Shown: in pieces, positions 45,161 to 57,304 of the stretch
Layout of the letters: each line of letters begins with the position of its first letter
Numbering within the stretch: position 1 is the stretch's first letter
Assembly: GCA_023055355.1 (NCBI GenBank)
Contig: JALJCS010000004.1
Span: forward strand, 29,664,744-29,728,743
Direction of reading: 5' to 3'
DNA from: Agelaius tricolor
Lineage: Eukaryota; Chordata; Aves; Passeriformes; Icteridae
DNA length: 64,000 nucleotides
The notes under the pieces: model-generated
The model's input: the letters and a program-made list of their open reading frames with translations, nothing else
Databases searched by the model: none
What the model was told of the DNA's origin: nothing
Program-made: the position numbers and the translations under genes

Positions 45161-46954
45161 TGACACTACCCACATTCATATTTTTCAGAGAAAATAGCAT
45201 TGTTCCCAGCTTACAGGCAATATTTATGGACTTTAGCATACCTATATGATACTGAATATAGGCAGCTGAAAGACATGACTGGAAAGGAGATAGATTATTT
45301 GTCATGACTACGACCCACCTGCAGGACAGAATTGTCTCTTTCTAGGAAAAGGAAACACCAAGAAGCAGTGTTGGAAGTTTTAAGGTACTGGCTGCAAGTG
45401 TTTATTGTGACTTCAGCTGATGTTTCTCTGAGGATAATCATGAAATAATTGTGTTCAGAACACAACTGAACATATACTTGTATACCCATGTACACCCAAA
45501 CTTGTTTTCATGTGTACCCAAAAATCAGACCTGCCACAAAAGCTCTCAACTTCTAATGTCCTCTTATTGTGTTTGTTTGAGGGAAGATGGAAGAGCTGAG
45601 CCTGTGCAATATCCATTTTTAGTCCATAAGCATGGAAAGCCCTTTTCAACTACTGAGGAGTAAGGCATGGTCTAAAGCCTATTGCTTATTTCTTTTTATC
45701 CTTCAGAAGCTGACACAAGTGACAAAGTAGGAATATATGGAAGAGAAGATCTGCCCTTTCTCACTCCAAAAATGCTCTCTGTTCATGCATAGCATCACAG
45801 TGTTTACTTACATTTACCCCCTGAACTGAAGCACTAGGGAGAGGTGTGTAATTTTCTAACTGTTTCCTTAGGCAGAATCTGTAGTTCAAATTTGAAACTG
45901 TTTTTTCCCTTCATATTATGAACATAGCCTCCTTCTTTTTTTCCTTCTTTTGAATCCTTTTCCAAATCCGTTTCCATTGAAACTTGACAAAAGATTGCAG
46001 AATTCAATCTGAGTAGAGTTAATGAAAACAAATTAATGAGAAATATTTCCTTGGTTAAAGCAATAACATGCACTGAAGCATTATTAAGAAAGATAATAGC
46101 CTCATAAAGCAGAGAAGCTACTAATAATCTAACTTAAAGAAAATAAGTCTATCAGCTGTGACACATTCTCTGATGTCTGATAGCTGTGACTATCAGACAT
46201 CAGAGAATGTGGCCACAGTCTAGGAAGCGAGGTTTCATTCATTCCTCCAAGTATAGAACTACTAGTTTCCCTAACATAAAATCTGTTACCAAGCTTGATA
46301 CCAACTGTTATGTTCATAAATACCATGACTTCAAAAAAAACCCAAAATGCAAAAAACAACTCCTCTGTTCCTTTCAGCTCCCTTAGGTCATAATTGTGAT
46401 CAAAAAGCACCCAGACCTGCCACTTTTATTTCCACAGGCATGGAAGTAAATGAAGCAGCAGGACTGAGGTTTCATGAAAAGTGTGAAAGGTGAAAAAATT
46501 GTGCTGACAGCATTTTATTGGAACTGAAAAATCTGTAGTCAGCTGTAAAACACTGTAATGTCAATTACAGTTTGAAGAGGATCTTTTCTTGGCTGAGAAA
46601 TTAAGAAACTGCATAATCAATGCTACCTTACATGTACTTTTAGGAGTGTACTTAATATCATAAAGAAGTGAGAGGAGATGGTTCTTTCAAGTCTACATAT
46701 GTGATGGCATTTAGGAAAGATGACTAATTCTTCAGAGCCGCCATCTAGAATTTTCTGGGGAGAGGAGTGAAGGCGTCCACTTCCTCACCAACCAGAACAT
46801 CCTTAACAGCCTGAGCTATGTCCACAAAACACTGTTATTGCACCATGGAATTTCTAAAGGTTTCTACTTCTAGGAATTTTATCTTTATCCCTCAGTTTAT
46901 ACATCATCCTAGGACTTGAGGAATGCAAGTATTCCTGTTTCCAAGAACAGTAAA
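45161..46954. other. gene-free AT-rich DNA
   Basis: Only the 22-bp hairpin at 46162-46211 stands out. Frames of 60-93 codons have no domain. Confidence 0.5.
46162..46211. repeat. 22-bp perfect hairpin
   Basis: Arm 46162-46183 (starts CACATTCTCTGATG) with its exact complement at 46190-46211, loop CTGTGA. GCTGTGA also precedes the left arm, so the loop repeats nearby sequence. Confidence 0.95.
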
Positions 46955-47160
46955 AAGAAGAATCCATGGAACTGTAGGGCAGTATGCCGCACCTCAGTAA
47001 ATAGGAAGGTGATGTGACAAATAAACCCAGTGGGGACCACACTGACCATGATCAAACATTTTGCCCTCCCCAAAAAGAAGGCCAGTAGTCCCATGGGCTT
47101 CTTTAGGAAGACCATTGTCTGCAGATCAAGGGACTTTATTCTTGTTCTCTGCCACAGCTC
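46955..47160 (+). mobile_element. CR1 LINE fragment, left part, with deletion
   Basis: GAACTGTAGGGCAGTATGCC at about 46969 matches the CR1 RT start; then AAGAAGGCCAGTAGTC at about 47077 and GCAGATCAAGGGACTTTATT at about 47121 match a later CR1 segment, so the stretch between is deleted. The CR1 match stops near 47160 and resumes near 47728. Confidence 0.65.
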
Positions 47161-47732
47161 TGCTATCGCCAGCCAGGGGCTATGTACAAATCACAAATGG
47201 ACAGGACTACTAGGAATGTATCTTGAGCTGTTTTGTTTTCCAGCATCAGTCTCATTACATGGTTATGACAATGGGAAGATGCCAGCAGCTCACATCCCAG
47301 GCAGCAGACCAAGAACTTAATGTTACAACTTAGTTTAAAAGTTTTTTGACCAGTCACACAAAGCAAAAGCATATTGACGGTAGTTCCATCCAACCACTAT
47401 AAACACACGTACCTTTGGTTAAAACAATGATTGCTTATTTCAAATACAATACCTACTTGTAAGCCTTAAAACACAATGCACAGAGCTACATTATTAAGCT
47501 TAGAATTTCGTAATATCTTGCTAGATATACTTTTCTGCAGTTTAGGGAGTTATTCTAGACAAGTGTTAATACACAGACCATTGTTCTATTTGTCCTTACT
47601 TTTCTACTTCTTACATAATTTTTCTGCTGACCAATCTTATGGCTACTGGTTAGCTCTTATCACAGTTCTGCTGTCTCTCAGGCCTGCCTTTTGCAGCTTT
47701 CCCAAAACCCTCTGATTTTATGGATTCCCACA
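47157..47732. mobile_element. unclassified 0.57-kb insert inside CR1
   Basis: Separates two CR1 parts in the same orientation. TCTGCCACA occurs on both sides (47148-47156 and 47733-47741), which may be a target duplication or chance. The stretch 47310-47725 resembles, from memory, an avian interspersed repeat, but I cannot classify it. No TG…CA ends or poly(A) signal settle its type. Confidence 0.35.
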
Positions 47733-48200
47733 TCTGCCACATCCATGGGCTGTATTGAGATCTGTGCTTTGCAGTGAAAAACAGACATACTGAAGTGGGA
47801 CCAGCAGAGGATCACAAAGATGTTGAAGGGACTGGAGCATTTGTCATGTGGGAAGGGGGCAGGGGGAAGGAGGTGGGAGGCTAAGAGCACTGGGAGAGTT
47901 AATCTGAAGAAGAATGGGCTCAGAGAGATCATAAAAATATATAAATATTATATTGGGCAAACCAGACTCTTTTCAGTGGTGTCTAGTGATAACAGGAGAG
48001 TACAAACTGAAAAAAATCCAGAATTCCAGTTAAACATTAAAACCCCCATTTTTATTGTAATGGCAGAGTCAAACTCAGGCAAAGGTTTCCCAGAGCTGAG
48101 GAACCCTCATCCTAGGATATACTTAAACTTCCCTGGACATGTCCCTGCCGAGGGTAGTTGACCTTGCTCCGAAAAGGAGCAGGAGCGGGCTGTCTCCTGA
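47728..48200 (+). mobile_element. CR1 LINE fragment, right part
   Basis: Blocks match the CR1 3' region in order: CAGACATACTGAAGTGGGAC (about 47781), AGGATCACAAAGATGTTGAA (about 47810), GGACTGGAGCATTTGTCATG (about 47829), a CAGAGAGATCATAAAAATA segment (about 47920) and TGTCCCTGCCGAGGGTAG (about 48139). The final CR1 tail is not present, so its 3' end is lost. A GC-rich run at 47849-47878 is an internal expansion. Confidence 0.7.
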
Positions 48201-51195
48201 GGTAAGATACAGCACTGTGGTGCTGTAAATCTGTGACAGATGTGTGTGTCTTCATGTGTGTTTCTACATGTACACATATTCTCAGAAGAATTGTAACCTT
48301 ATAGGAAAAGTCAATAGTTGTGAAGGGCAAAACAGATTCTGGCTGAAGTGCTATATATCAAACCTGCCCTGGGACTGGCAATGAAGTAAGCAGGAACTTT
48401 TAAGTTTAGTTGAAAGGAATTATAAAGCGCTGAAACATAAAAGGTTAAGGGCAGCTGCCTTTGAAGAGTTTAGTGCACTGCCTGCTGGTGTGGTTTAAGC
48501 AAATCAGAAGCAAAGGTGTTTCCTTATCTGGAATGCTAATGAGGGAGAAGCTGAGCACTTTCCTAAGCAGAATTGTGGCCTGCATGATAATTTGTCAGTT
48601 TCTGACAGTATTATGCTGCTTCAAAAGATGCTGTGACCTCCTTGAACTCAAAATTGTGGGAGGATGACAATTCAGTCAGAAGAAGCCAGTGGGCTTTCAA
48701 CCAACTTTAAGTAGTTATGAGACAATGTGAGCTTCAATTCTACAGTCATCACAGATGTAGTGTTTTGGGTTGTTTTTTTTAGGAAAATGGGATCATAAGT
48801 TGTCAGCAACAGTATATAAGAGTTATTTGAGTGAAAGACAGTTACTATGGATGTTTGGAACAATTGATTTAATTTTATTTTTTTTATGAAGATATCAAGC
48901 AGACTGCAACAAAAAAAAATATTTCTAAGTCTACTACCATGACTGGTTTTCCGGCAACACAGAGAAGCTAGACAGCTGTGAAACAAAAACAAAGTTCCTA
49001 TAGATCTAACAAAAATTTTGTTTTAAATCTTCTTTATCATCCTTAACCTTTAGCTTATTAGCAGCTAGGATGTCTACTATGACTGATAGAGCTAAAGCAT
49101 GAGACAGATAAATAAATAATAGTTTCATAGTTGCCGACAAATACTTAGCCCACAGATCATATTCAGCTTTGGATTTTGAAGGGAAACTAGGAAAATGTGA
49201 TTGGCGCTTTTATCTTCAAATATTTTGATTCCCTTATTTGGAAGACCTTAATTTCAGGAGGTGTTAGATTTTAATTATACTGCAGAATGTATACTTTTTG
49301 CTCCTCTTACCTGGAAGCCATGGAATGAGACAGAAATCTACTTGGCCCATTTGGTTGGAACCCAATTGAAAAAAAAGAGTTGTCTCTACTCCAGAACTGA
49401 TTCTGTTGCTAGAAAAAATGTGGGCAAGGTGACCATGGAGCAGACGGATGTTGTTTTCCTAAAAGTGTTAAAGGTCATTTAAAACAAACAAGTTATTGTC
49501 AGTGACACACTGAGAATAAGACAATTAAAGTCAAATGGAGTCACCACCGAGCACTCTGTTAAATTTAGTTTAATCTGTAAATCTAGAAAGCAGCACTGTA
49601 GAGTTCTCCCAAAATTATCATGAACAGCCATTAACGCATCACTAAATATAAGCATAAGAAGATTAGTCTGGTTTTGAATATCCTAATCTTTCCAAATCCA
49701 TGCTGCAAACAAAGAGCAGGAATGGGAATTTTCATTTTGTTTGCGTAGCATCAAAATTAAAGTGCATGTATGCGGAACTTTTGCTTGAACAGATCTTAGA
49801 AAGGGGAGGGTGCAGTGCCAAATTTGTGTGCTGCTCTAAAAGATTTTTTTCAGGAGGTGGCTTAAATTAAAAACATTATAAAACAATATGGAATGAACAT
49901 AATGGAAGTGGAATGATGTTGACAAGCTTTCTCCCCTTTTCATATCACTGTTACCAGGACAAATATGACATCTTTTTTGAATGACTTGTCTCATAGGTAT
50001 GTATTATCAGTACTTCTATAGCAACAAGAAAGAAATACCAAAACTGCTTAAAAAAACTAATGAAAGCCTCACTCCTAGCTCAAAGGACTTTATATAAGCA
50101 TTACAGCTACAGTGTACACTGTGAGAGGGGCTCATGGTTTTTAAAGAATAAGGTCACTCATGAAGACTTATCTCTATTTAGAAGCAGTTTCATGAGGACA
50201 TGCAGGAAGTATGAAAGCTATGTTTATCCTAGCACATCCTGAATATTGTCTATAAACAGAAATATCTCTTATTCACTGTTTCTTACCAAAGTAGAAGGTA
50301 TATAGATTTTTTTATAAGATACATTACTAGTATCTTCACCTACTGTGGTATCATTTTAAGTTGACTGTTGATTGATATATTGGACATGTATGATGCCTTC
50401 TGACTGCATTTGTCTGTTGATGTCCTTCAGCTCAGGTTAGTGGTGATTTCTTGATGACTGATTGGTTCTACTCTTTAAGTCTCATGTGTTTGGAACATTT
50501 GGAAGTCTTTCCTGGAAAATGTCTTGAAATAGGTCCAGTCATGAGTAAGTAATGTAAACTGTTGAACTGGTTTTTTTTGTTTTTTTTTTTTTTTAAAGCA
50601 TTATCCTTAAAAAATTTAGTGCAATACTCAGTCATCATTGCTGAAAATGGTACATGCTTTCTGTTAAAACATACATATTCTGATTTGGAGTACAGTTTAG
50701 GAGCATTGGACTTTTAAAAATTGTTTCTACATTATAAATTAGCAGTGCTGTGCTGAAACAATAAAATAGGAAATACTTCTCATTTCTTTTGCTTAATATT
50801 TTCATACTATTACTTCATTTCCTCACAGGTGCTATTTGTAGCATGGTAATTTCTCTTCTGATATATATGCACCTCATTTCTTCATTAACAAAACTGATGG
50901 GACTCAAGCATACTTTTCCAGTCTAGATAGCTTTATTGTACGGTTACAGGAAGTTGTGATGTATACATTCACCTTTATAAATTGGTAGCTGTGTCTGGTT
51001 TTATTTATGAAAAGTAATACATGTGATGTGCTTACAAACTAAAGCAAGTTACTGAATAAATTTCTCTTCACTTAAAATTGACTTTCACTGAAGTTTTCAT
51101 TGAGAAGGTTTCTAGGGTCTTAATTATGGTATATCTGGAACTTATTACATAACAGTGAAAAAAGAGTAAAAGAAAGAGAAATTAAGTAAAATACA
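48201..51195. other. gene-free AT-rich DNA
   Basis: No feature other than a T run interrupted once by G at 50571-50594. Frames of 60-106 codons have no domain. Confidence 0.5.
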
Positions 51196-51370
51196 GATAT
51201 GAAATGGAGAAAAGTAAAATGAGAGGGAGAGAGGCAGGCAGGCAGTCAGGCAGGAAGGAAGGAAGGAAGGAAGGAAGGAAGGAAGGAAGGAAGGAAGGAA
51301 GGAAAAGAAACAGAAGAGAAAAAGAGAAAGAGAAAGACGAGAAAGAAAAAGAGAAAGAGAAAGAATGATA
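51196..51370 (+). repeat. polypurine tract with 13 perfect GGAA units
   Basis: Pure GGAA at 51253-51304 (13 copies) inside a nearly all-purine strand that continues as GAGAAA-type sequence to about 51370. GGCA units (about 51234-51252) precede it. The minus-strand 119-codon Phe/Ser-rich frame here is a by-product of the repeat. Confidence 0.95.
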
Positions 51371-51499
51371 AAAAAATCCAGACAAGTGAAAAGGAAAAAA
51401 AGGAACAGAAGGAAATGTGAGAGAGGGACTGTAATTTATTGAATTCTTTGCAGGAGCAGACAAAAGAGTTGAAAACTTATGGGTAAGAATTGAGGGACA

Positions 51500-52695
51500 G
51501 GTTAATATGGGTGACTCTTGTGGATGTTTACTACAGGCCACCTGTAGTAAGAAGGCGAAAGTTTATGAGGTTTCCTGTGAATAGCTGGAAGTAGCCTCAG
51601 AGTCACAGGCCCTGTTTCTCCTGGGAGACTTCTACTTCCCTGATATTTGTTGGAGGGACATCATGGCTTGGCACACAAAGTCCAGGAAGTTCCTGCAGAC
51701 CTCTGATGATACAAGTGGTGGAAGAGCTACCAAGGAAATGTGTGTTGCTGGACCTTGTACTAACAAACCAGGAGGGACTGGTTGAAGATCTGAAGGTTTG
51801 GGGGGGCAGCCTTCGCTGTAGTGACCATGAGATGGTGGAACTCAGGATCCTGCATGGAAACAAAAAAAGCAGCAAGCAGGACTAGATCCCTAAACTTCTG
51901 GAGAGCTAACTGTGACCTCTTCAAAGACCCACATAGAGGAATCCCCTGGGTTGGGGATCTAGGAAAGAAAGTGGTCCAAGACAGCTGGTCAATATTCAAG
52001 AATCACTTCCTCCAAGCTCCAGACAAGTTTATCCCCAGGAGTAAGAAATCAGGCAAAAGGGCCAGAAGACCTGCATGGGTGAGAAGGGAATTCCAGTAAA
52101 TCCCAAACAAATAAATAAATTTATGGAATGTGGAAAAAGAGACAGGCTACATGGGACTGTAGGAACATCCTCAAAATATACAGGGATTTGACAGGGCCAC
52201 CTCTGTCAAGGCCCACTTGGAATTGAGTCTAGCAAAGGATATCAAGGACAACAAGCACAGCTTCTACAAGTACATCAACATTAAAGAGAAGAATAGGGGA
52301 AATGTGGGACCACTGCTGAATCTGTGGGTGCTCTGGTGATGGAAGATACAGAGAACACAGAATTACTGAATGCCTTCTTTGCCTCTGTCTTCAGTGATGA
52401 GGCTGGCCATCATGAATCCCAACTAAGAGAATTAAGAGAATAAGGCTTGAGAAAGGAATATTTCCCCTTGGTCGTAAAGTTGGGTTAGAAATCAACTAGA
52501 CAGACTCAACACCCTTGTATCCATGGGCCATGATGTTGAGCATGGTAAAGGAGTTGGCAGATGATGTTACTAAGCCACTGTCCATCATCTTTGGAAAATA
52601 ATGGCAAACAGGAGAGGTGTCTGATGACTGGAGGAAAGCCAGCGTTATGCCTATCTTCAAAAAGGGAAAGAAGGAGGACCCTATGAATAGGCTTT
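51500..52695 (+). mobile_element. CR1 LINE, endonuclease end to RT start; 3' part missing
   Basis: Clear CR1 ORF2 blocks: LLGDFYFPDICW at about 51618-51653, where the usual GDFN is GDFY, so the Asn is lost; TAGTGACCATGAGATGGTGG at 51818-51837; the linker with CCTGCATGGGTGAGAAGGG (about 52070); AAAGGATATCAAGGACAACA (about 52234); and the RT start with GAGGTGTCTGATGACTGGAG at about 52615. It stops near 52695 and neither the RT catalytic part nor the CR1 tail follows. Since CR1 copies are normally cut at the 5' end, a loss of the 3' part points to a later deletion or rearrangement. Frames are broken. Confidence 0.85.
51528..51550. repeat. 10-bp perfect palindrome inside CR1
   Basis: TTACTACAGG at 51528-51537 and its complement at 51541-51550 with a 3-base loop. 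Part of it is CR1 sequence that has become self-complementary. Confidence 0.85.
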
Positions 52696-52750
52696 AGAAT
52701 TGCACTTCTGGCTACACTGGGGTAAAATATGAGCTGAGCTTCCTGAGGGG

Positions 52751-52814
52751 TTTTGTTTGTTTGTTTGGGTTTGTTTGTTTGTTTTATTGTTTGCTTGTTT
52801 TATTGTTTGTTTGA
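52751..52814 (+). repeat. TTTG microsatellite
   Basis: TTTG units with interruptions. It lies 55 bp past the broken CR1 end. Confidence 0.95.
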
Positions 52815-54460
52815 TGTATTGTAATCTCTTGAGCTCTAGTACTTTAAAAGACTGCTTCTAAAAAGCATAAAAGCATTCTCATTACAAGGTTGAGTACAAC
52901 TGAACAGTTCCAATACTGAATATGATTTGATATGGAGAGTACCTTAATTTCATCTGTAATTCTTTGGGATAGTGCTAAAATTCTCAGGAAATATCCCGTC
53001 TGCTTTGTTGCTCATTTAGAGCTGATGTTCTAAGGGTAGTGATTTGTAATCAGTGAAGATTTTTCAGATCATAGAAACTACACACATCTTAGAAGAGAAC
53101 AGTTCACTTGAGAAAAGTAAATTAGTGCCCACTCCCTTGTGCTTGTGACAAAGAGCCAGAACTGACAACTGTGATTGGGACACACACAGGTCAACTGTGA
53201 AACCACTGATAAGAAAAAAATACCTTTTTTTTTTTCAATCGGGTTATAAAATATATTGAAAATGCCCAGGATAATGTTTTATGAAAAGAATAAAAATCCT
53301 GTGGGGAAAGACTGTGCAAGTATTTGTTATTTATTTTGACTTAACCATTTATATCTTCAGAACCTATGCAGTTGTCTTCACTAATTGTTTCAACTGGATC
53401 TCAGTCAGTTAATCTCAGTGTTAAACAGAATCTTTTGAGCAGTTTTGCACTGCAGTATTATTAAATCCATTTTCAGAATAAGCCCGCATTTCTCCTTGTT
53501 GCAATGAGAACATTAGCAAAGTGTAGAATTCTTTGGCTTAAGAAAAGACAAAAAATCAAAATACTTTCTTTGGAGGGAGGAAATTTTAAAATAGGTACTT
53601 TCTGGGGTTCAAACAGTGTTTTAAGATTTGAGGAACAATAAATATCGGTTAACTGAGGACATATAGGAAGACAAGGCACATCATATTGGAGCCAGGTGAG
53701 AGGAAGTCACTTAACAGATAAGTTTTGTATCATTGAATATTAATCTTAGTAAAGAACCTGATACTCCTAACTTCAGACATGGAGTTCATGGGGTTAAAAA
53801 AGAGTCATGGGGGTGAGGGATTTTGTTTGAGTTTATGGCATTTCTAAGTGTGCATCCAAATGATCAACAAAAGGCTAGAATTCAGACTTGGTGCTTACAA
53901 AAGATGAAAGTATATTCTAGCAAGAATTACAAATAGATGAGAAAGTAATTTACTAAGGTAAAACACACTGAGCCGAGTTTATTCCTAGGAGAGGGTTAAT
54001 CAAGCATTTGTATGCATGTAGTGTACATCTACCCTTTCTTTTATATTTTTCTTCTCTCTCTCCTTATGTCTCCTTTTCTAAAAGGAGAAAATCTATGCAG
54101 CTGGTGAACTTACCATTTATGAACTCCTAAAATGAAAGAGAGCCAAGAAAAGTCTATATATGTATATGTATATATCAGTGAGGAATGCCAGGCATCAGAT
54201 AACCAAAAACAAGATAAAATACTGAGGCCTAAATTCAGTATGGTAGGCATGAGCAGCTGCAGCACTGAGAGATCCTGTGTGTCTGAGAGGACAGGTGAAA
54301 GAATGAACTTGCAGCCCTTGATTTTAATAGTTTATTAGGAGGAGAAGGACATGGTAGGAGTGGGGAAAAGATGATACGAATAAACAGGTGTACCAGGTGT
54401 ACCTATCTCTTTCTCAGCAAATCAATTAACAGTATTTCTAGGAGGCTGGTGAGTCCTTTG
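52815..54460. other. gene-free AT-rich DNA
   Basis: No gene recognised. A short TATATG-type stretch lies at about 54155-54175. Confidence 0.5.
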
Positions 54461-54556
54461 GAGGTAGGGAGAAAGGAAGGAAGGGAGGAACAAAAAGAAA
54501 GAAGAGGGAGGCAGGTAAGCAGGGAGGGAGGGAGGGAGGGAGGGAGGGACTGAGGG
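54461..54556 (+). repeat. polypurine tract with AGGG repeat
   Basis: GGAA-type units followed by pure AGGG at 54521-54549 (about seven copies). The seven evenly spaced GGG runs make G-quadruplex folding possible. Confidence 0.95.
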
Positions 54557-55959
54557 AGTTAAAAATCACCAAAATATTTTTTTTTAATTTTTTAAGAGGA
54601 GCTGGTGTCAAGGCAAAGAATTCAAACTAAAACCCCCTCATTTTTATAGAATGCTTACTTGACACAACTTCAGAACTTTCAGAGAGTAGTCTGAACTGAG
54701 AGAGCTCTAAAGAGTTCTAATACCTCAACTTTGTTTCCATGCTATGACACAGGATGGACGTGCAGTGTGCCTACCAGATACATGGTTTTGCAAGGATCAA
54801 AATTCAAGTTTAGATTCACCCCTTCTAATCTATCATGAAGTCATTTAAAGCTCTTTTTTTTTTTTGGTTCTGAGAGAGGACTCAAGAATTCTGAAGGCTG
54901 CATTTCTCATGGCAAATAACAAAATACAACACTCTATCCAACTAATCTGGAGTATAATAAACAAAATTGAAGTATTAGCAATCTCTCCAATTTAATATGA
55001 AAGGATGTCCACAAAAGCAAAGCATTTGTGTGCAAAGAAAAAGCTGATATTAGCAATGAGATCAGCTTTTCATATATCTAATGTAATTACAATTCTTTCA
55101 ATTACGCATCCCATGATTGCCTTTTTCCTATATGAGCTAAATCTAGACAGTGATTTATATAAAGTAATTCTCATCTTCAGTAACTGAAAGGTAAGGAGAT
55201 ACTGCCCTAAGCAGCAGATTCAATCTTTTAGAAGTTGTTCATTGTCTTGAAAATGGTACTCTGTGGTCACAAACATCCTCTGTGAGTCTAAACCTGCAGT
55301 GTCAGAGCTAGGAGAGTTTAGCTTCGGTTGAAAACATGCTGACATGAAAAGTTAGACATTCTAGCAGGCAGGAGTGGACTATGCTTTTAGCTCCAAAGCT
55401 AGCTACTTGGCCTCTGTGTGGCTAGCCATAGATGGATCTGAAATTCAATTTGGACATGTCACAATAAGGAGCTACTGCATCGTCAGGTAATGGGGAAATG
55501 GGAGCAAATAAAAAAATGTTGCCCTTGATCATGTAATGGTGTGACCAGTTTTCTTCAATGCAAAGCCCTCCTTTAAACCTGTTCAAGTTTCTTTTGAAGC
55601 TACTGAGAAGTGGCCATGTTAAAAAAAAAATCATTAAAAAGTTAAAGCTAAGAGAGTGTTCAGAAAGTTTTTCTTTGTCAACTCTGGCAATAAATTATGG
55701 CTTCCCAACTGAGATAGGTATCTCATAATGTGAGACTTCATCCTAATTCAAATGATCTGTAGAAATGTATGATGAAGAAATCTTTTAAAGACTTTGTCAG
55801 CCACAATTTTTTAGACATTGTTTGCACTAGCAAAAGAACCATGTCTCCTTTCTCTTTTTTCATATGCCCTATGTTTGCATATTTTATTTTACTTACTTGA
55901 CTACCTGACAAGAAATCATGTGGACAAAAATGTCCAAATCTGATTATGAAAAGGTCATG
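54557..55959. other. gene-free AT-rich DNA
   Basis: No feature recognised beyond homopolymer runs. Confidence 0.5.
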
Positions 55960-56785
55960 AATCAGAGAGTCATAAAAGGGCCCAGGTTGGAAGTGACTCA
56001 AAAGTTCATGGAGTCCAACCATTCGTGGGACAATAGGGCTCTTATTGAACTAGCCAGCACCATGCCCAATTGCATTTGGAAAATCTCAAGAGATAGGGAC
56101 ACTGAGATGCCCCTGGGGATCTTGTTCAAGTGAAGGGTTGTTCTCCCTGTAAAAAAATTCTTTCTTATATTTAATCATTTTTGTGGCCTTCCTTTGCACC
56201 CTTTTCTTCTGTCCATGATTTTCTTGAATTGTGGGGACCAGAACTGGAAATTATATTCCAGGTGTGGTCTGACAAGCACTGGAAAGATTGGGATAATCCC
56301 ATTTCTACCTGTGCTAAAAATGTCCCTAGGGATGCAGATCAGGATCAGTTCTGTCTTTGTTGTTGCAGTAGCACACTGATCTATGTTTATTTATGCTGTT
56401 TACCAGGATTTCCCAGCAAGGCTGCTCCTTGCCCACAGTCCTAGCTTATACTGAGCTCTTTGATTATGTCATCCCAGGTACAGGCTTTTCACTTGTCTGT
56501 GTTAAACTTCAGACTGCTCTTGATAGCTCACTCTTCTGTCTGACTTTCTCTGCAGGATTGGCTCTCCCGAGTGATGCGTCCACCTCACCACGCAGTCTGG
56601 TAAGGGTGCTTCCAATCCAATCCAGGGCAAAAGCTGAGTGACATGGGGGCCATCTCTGGGAATGCCAGTTGTTGCAGACTGCCAGCCTGAGTAAAAAACA
56701 CTGATCACCACCCACTGAGTGCAACCTGTTAGCAGTTTCCTACTCTTCTTGCAGACTCCCATCCAGTCTGTATACTAACAGATTG
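55960..56785 (-). mobile_element. CR1 LINE, 3' part, minus strand
   Basis: Reads as CR1 on the minus strand. The element's 3' end is at the left: ATCAGAGAGTCATAAAAGGG then CAGGTTGGAAGTGACTC is the reverse complement of the CR1 tail. GAGTCCAACCATTCGTGGGA, TGGGGACCAGAACTGG (about 56233) and CAGGTGTGGTCTGACAAG (about 56259) are standard CR1 3'-region blocks seen in reverse. The right boundary near 56785 is approximate. It seems to be of a different CR1 subfamily from the plus-strand copies. Frames inside are not genes. Confidence 0.85.
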
Positions 56786-57220
56786 GACTTAAAGTCTCTG
56801 GAGGATTCCTTTTACTTTATTCTCAAGTGTGAAAATCATCTTACAGAGCAGCTTTGCCCTCCTTAGTGGAAACCATCTTAACACTAATATTTTAATGGGG
56901 ATTTAAATATTTGTTGTCAGGTATGCAGGCTATGCAAAGAACCAAACCCTGAAACTTTGGTTCCTACTTGGAAGTTTATACCACTTAGTTTGATTTAAAC
57001 CAAAATACTCTTGTGGGCATATGTCATATATAGTATGTAGCATGTATTTTTTCTTATGTGTGTCAGCTTTGTTTCCTTCTTATGCAGATGTCACTTCTAT
57101 AAGCTGCTAATACTTAGGAGTCTGTAGATCTTGCCCTTCTATCCTCTGAAGGATTTTTGATACATTTTCTTGTTCAGAAAATGTTCCTGAAATTCCTTTT
57201 TTAATATAAAACCTAGCTAA
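56786..57220. other. gene-free AT-rich DNA
   Basis: Nothing recognised. Confidence 0.5.
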
Positions 57221-57304
57221 AATATTAATAAATTAAACAATTATTAATATATAATTGTTTAATTTATTAATATTTGTAAAATATTGTAAATTTTACAATA
57301 TTTT
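57221..57304. repeat. two adjacent AT-rich hairpins (24-bp and 13-bp arms)
   Basis: First: 57221-57244 and exact complement 57251-57274, loop TAATAT. Second: 57278-57290 and complement 57292-57304, loop of one base. The sequence is almost wholly A and T, so chance pairing is more likely than for the other hairpins, yet 24 perfect bases is long. Confidence 0.95.

Noticed and set aside
51182..51541. 119-codon minus-strand Phe/Ser/Leu-rich frame
   Set aside because: Created by the GGAA/GAAA polypurine repeat on the other strand.
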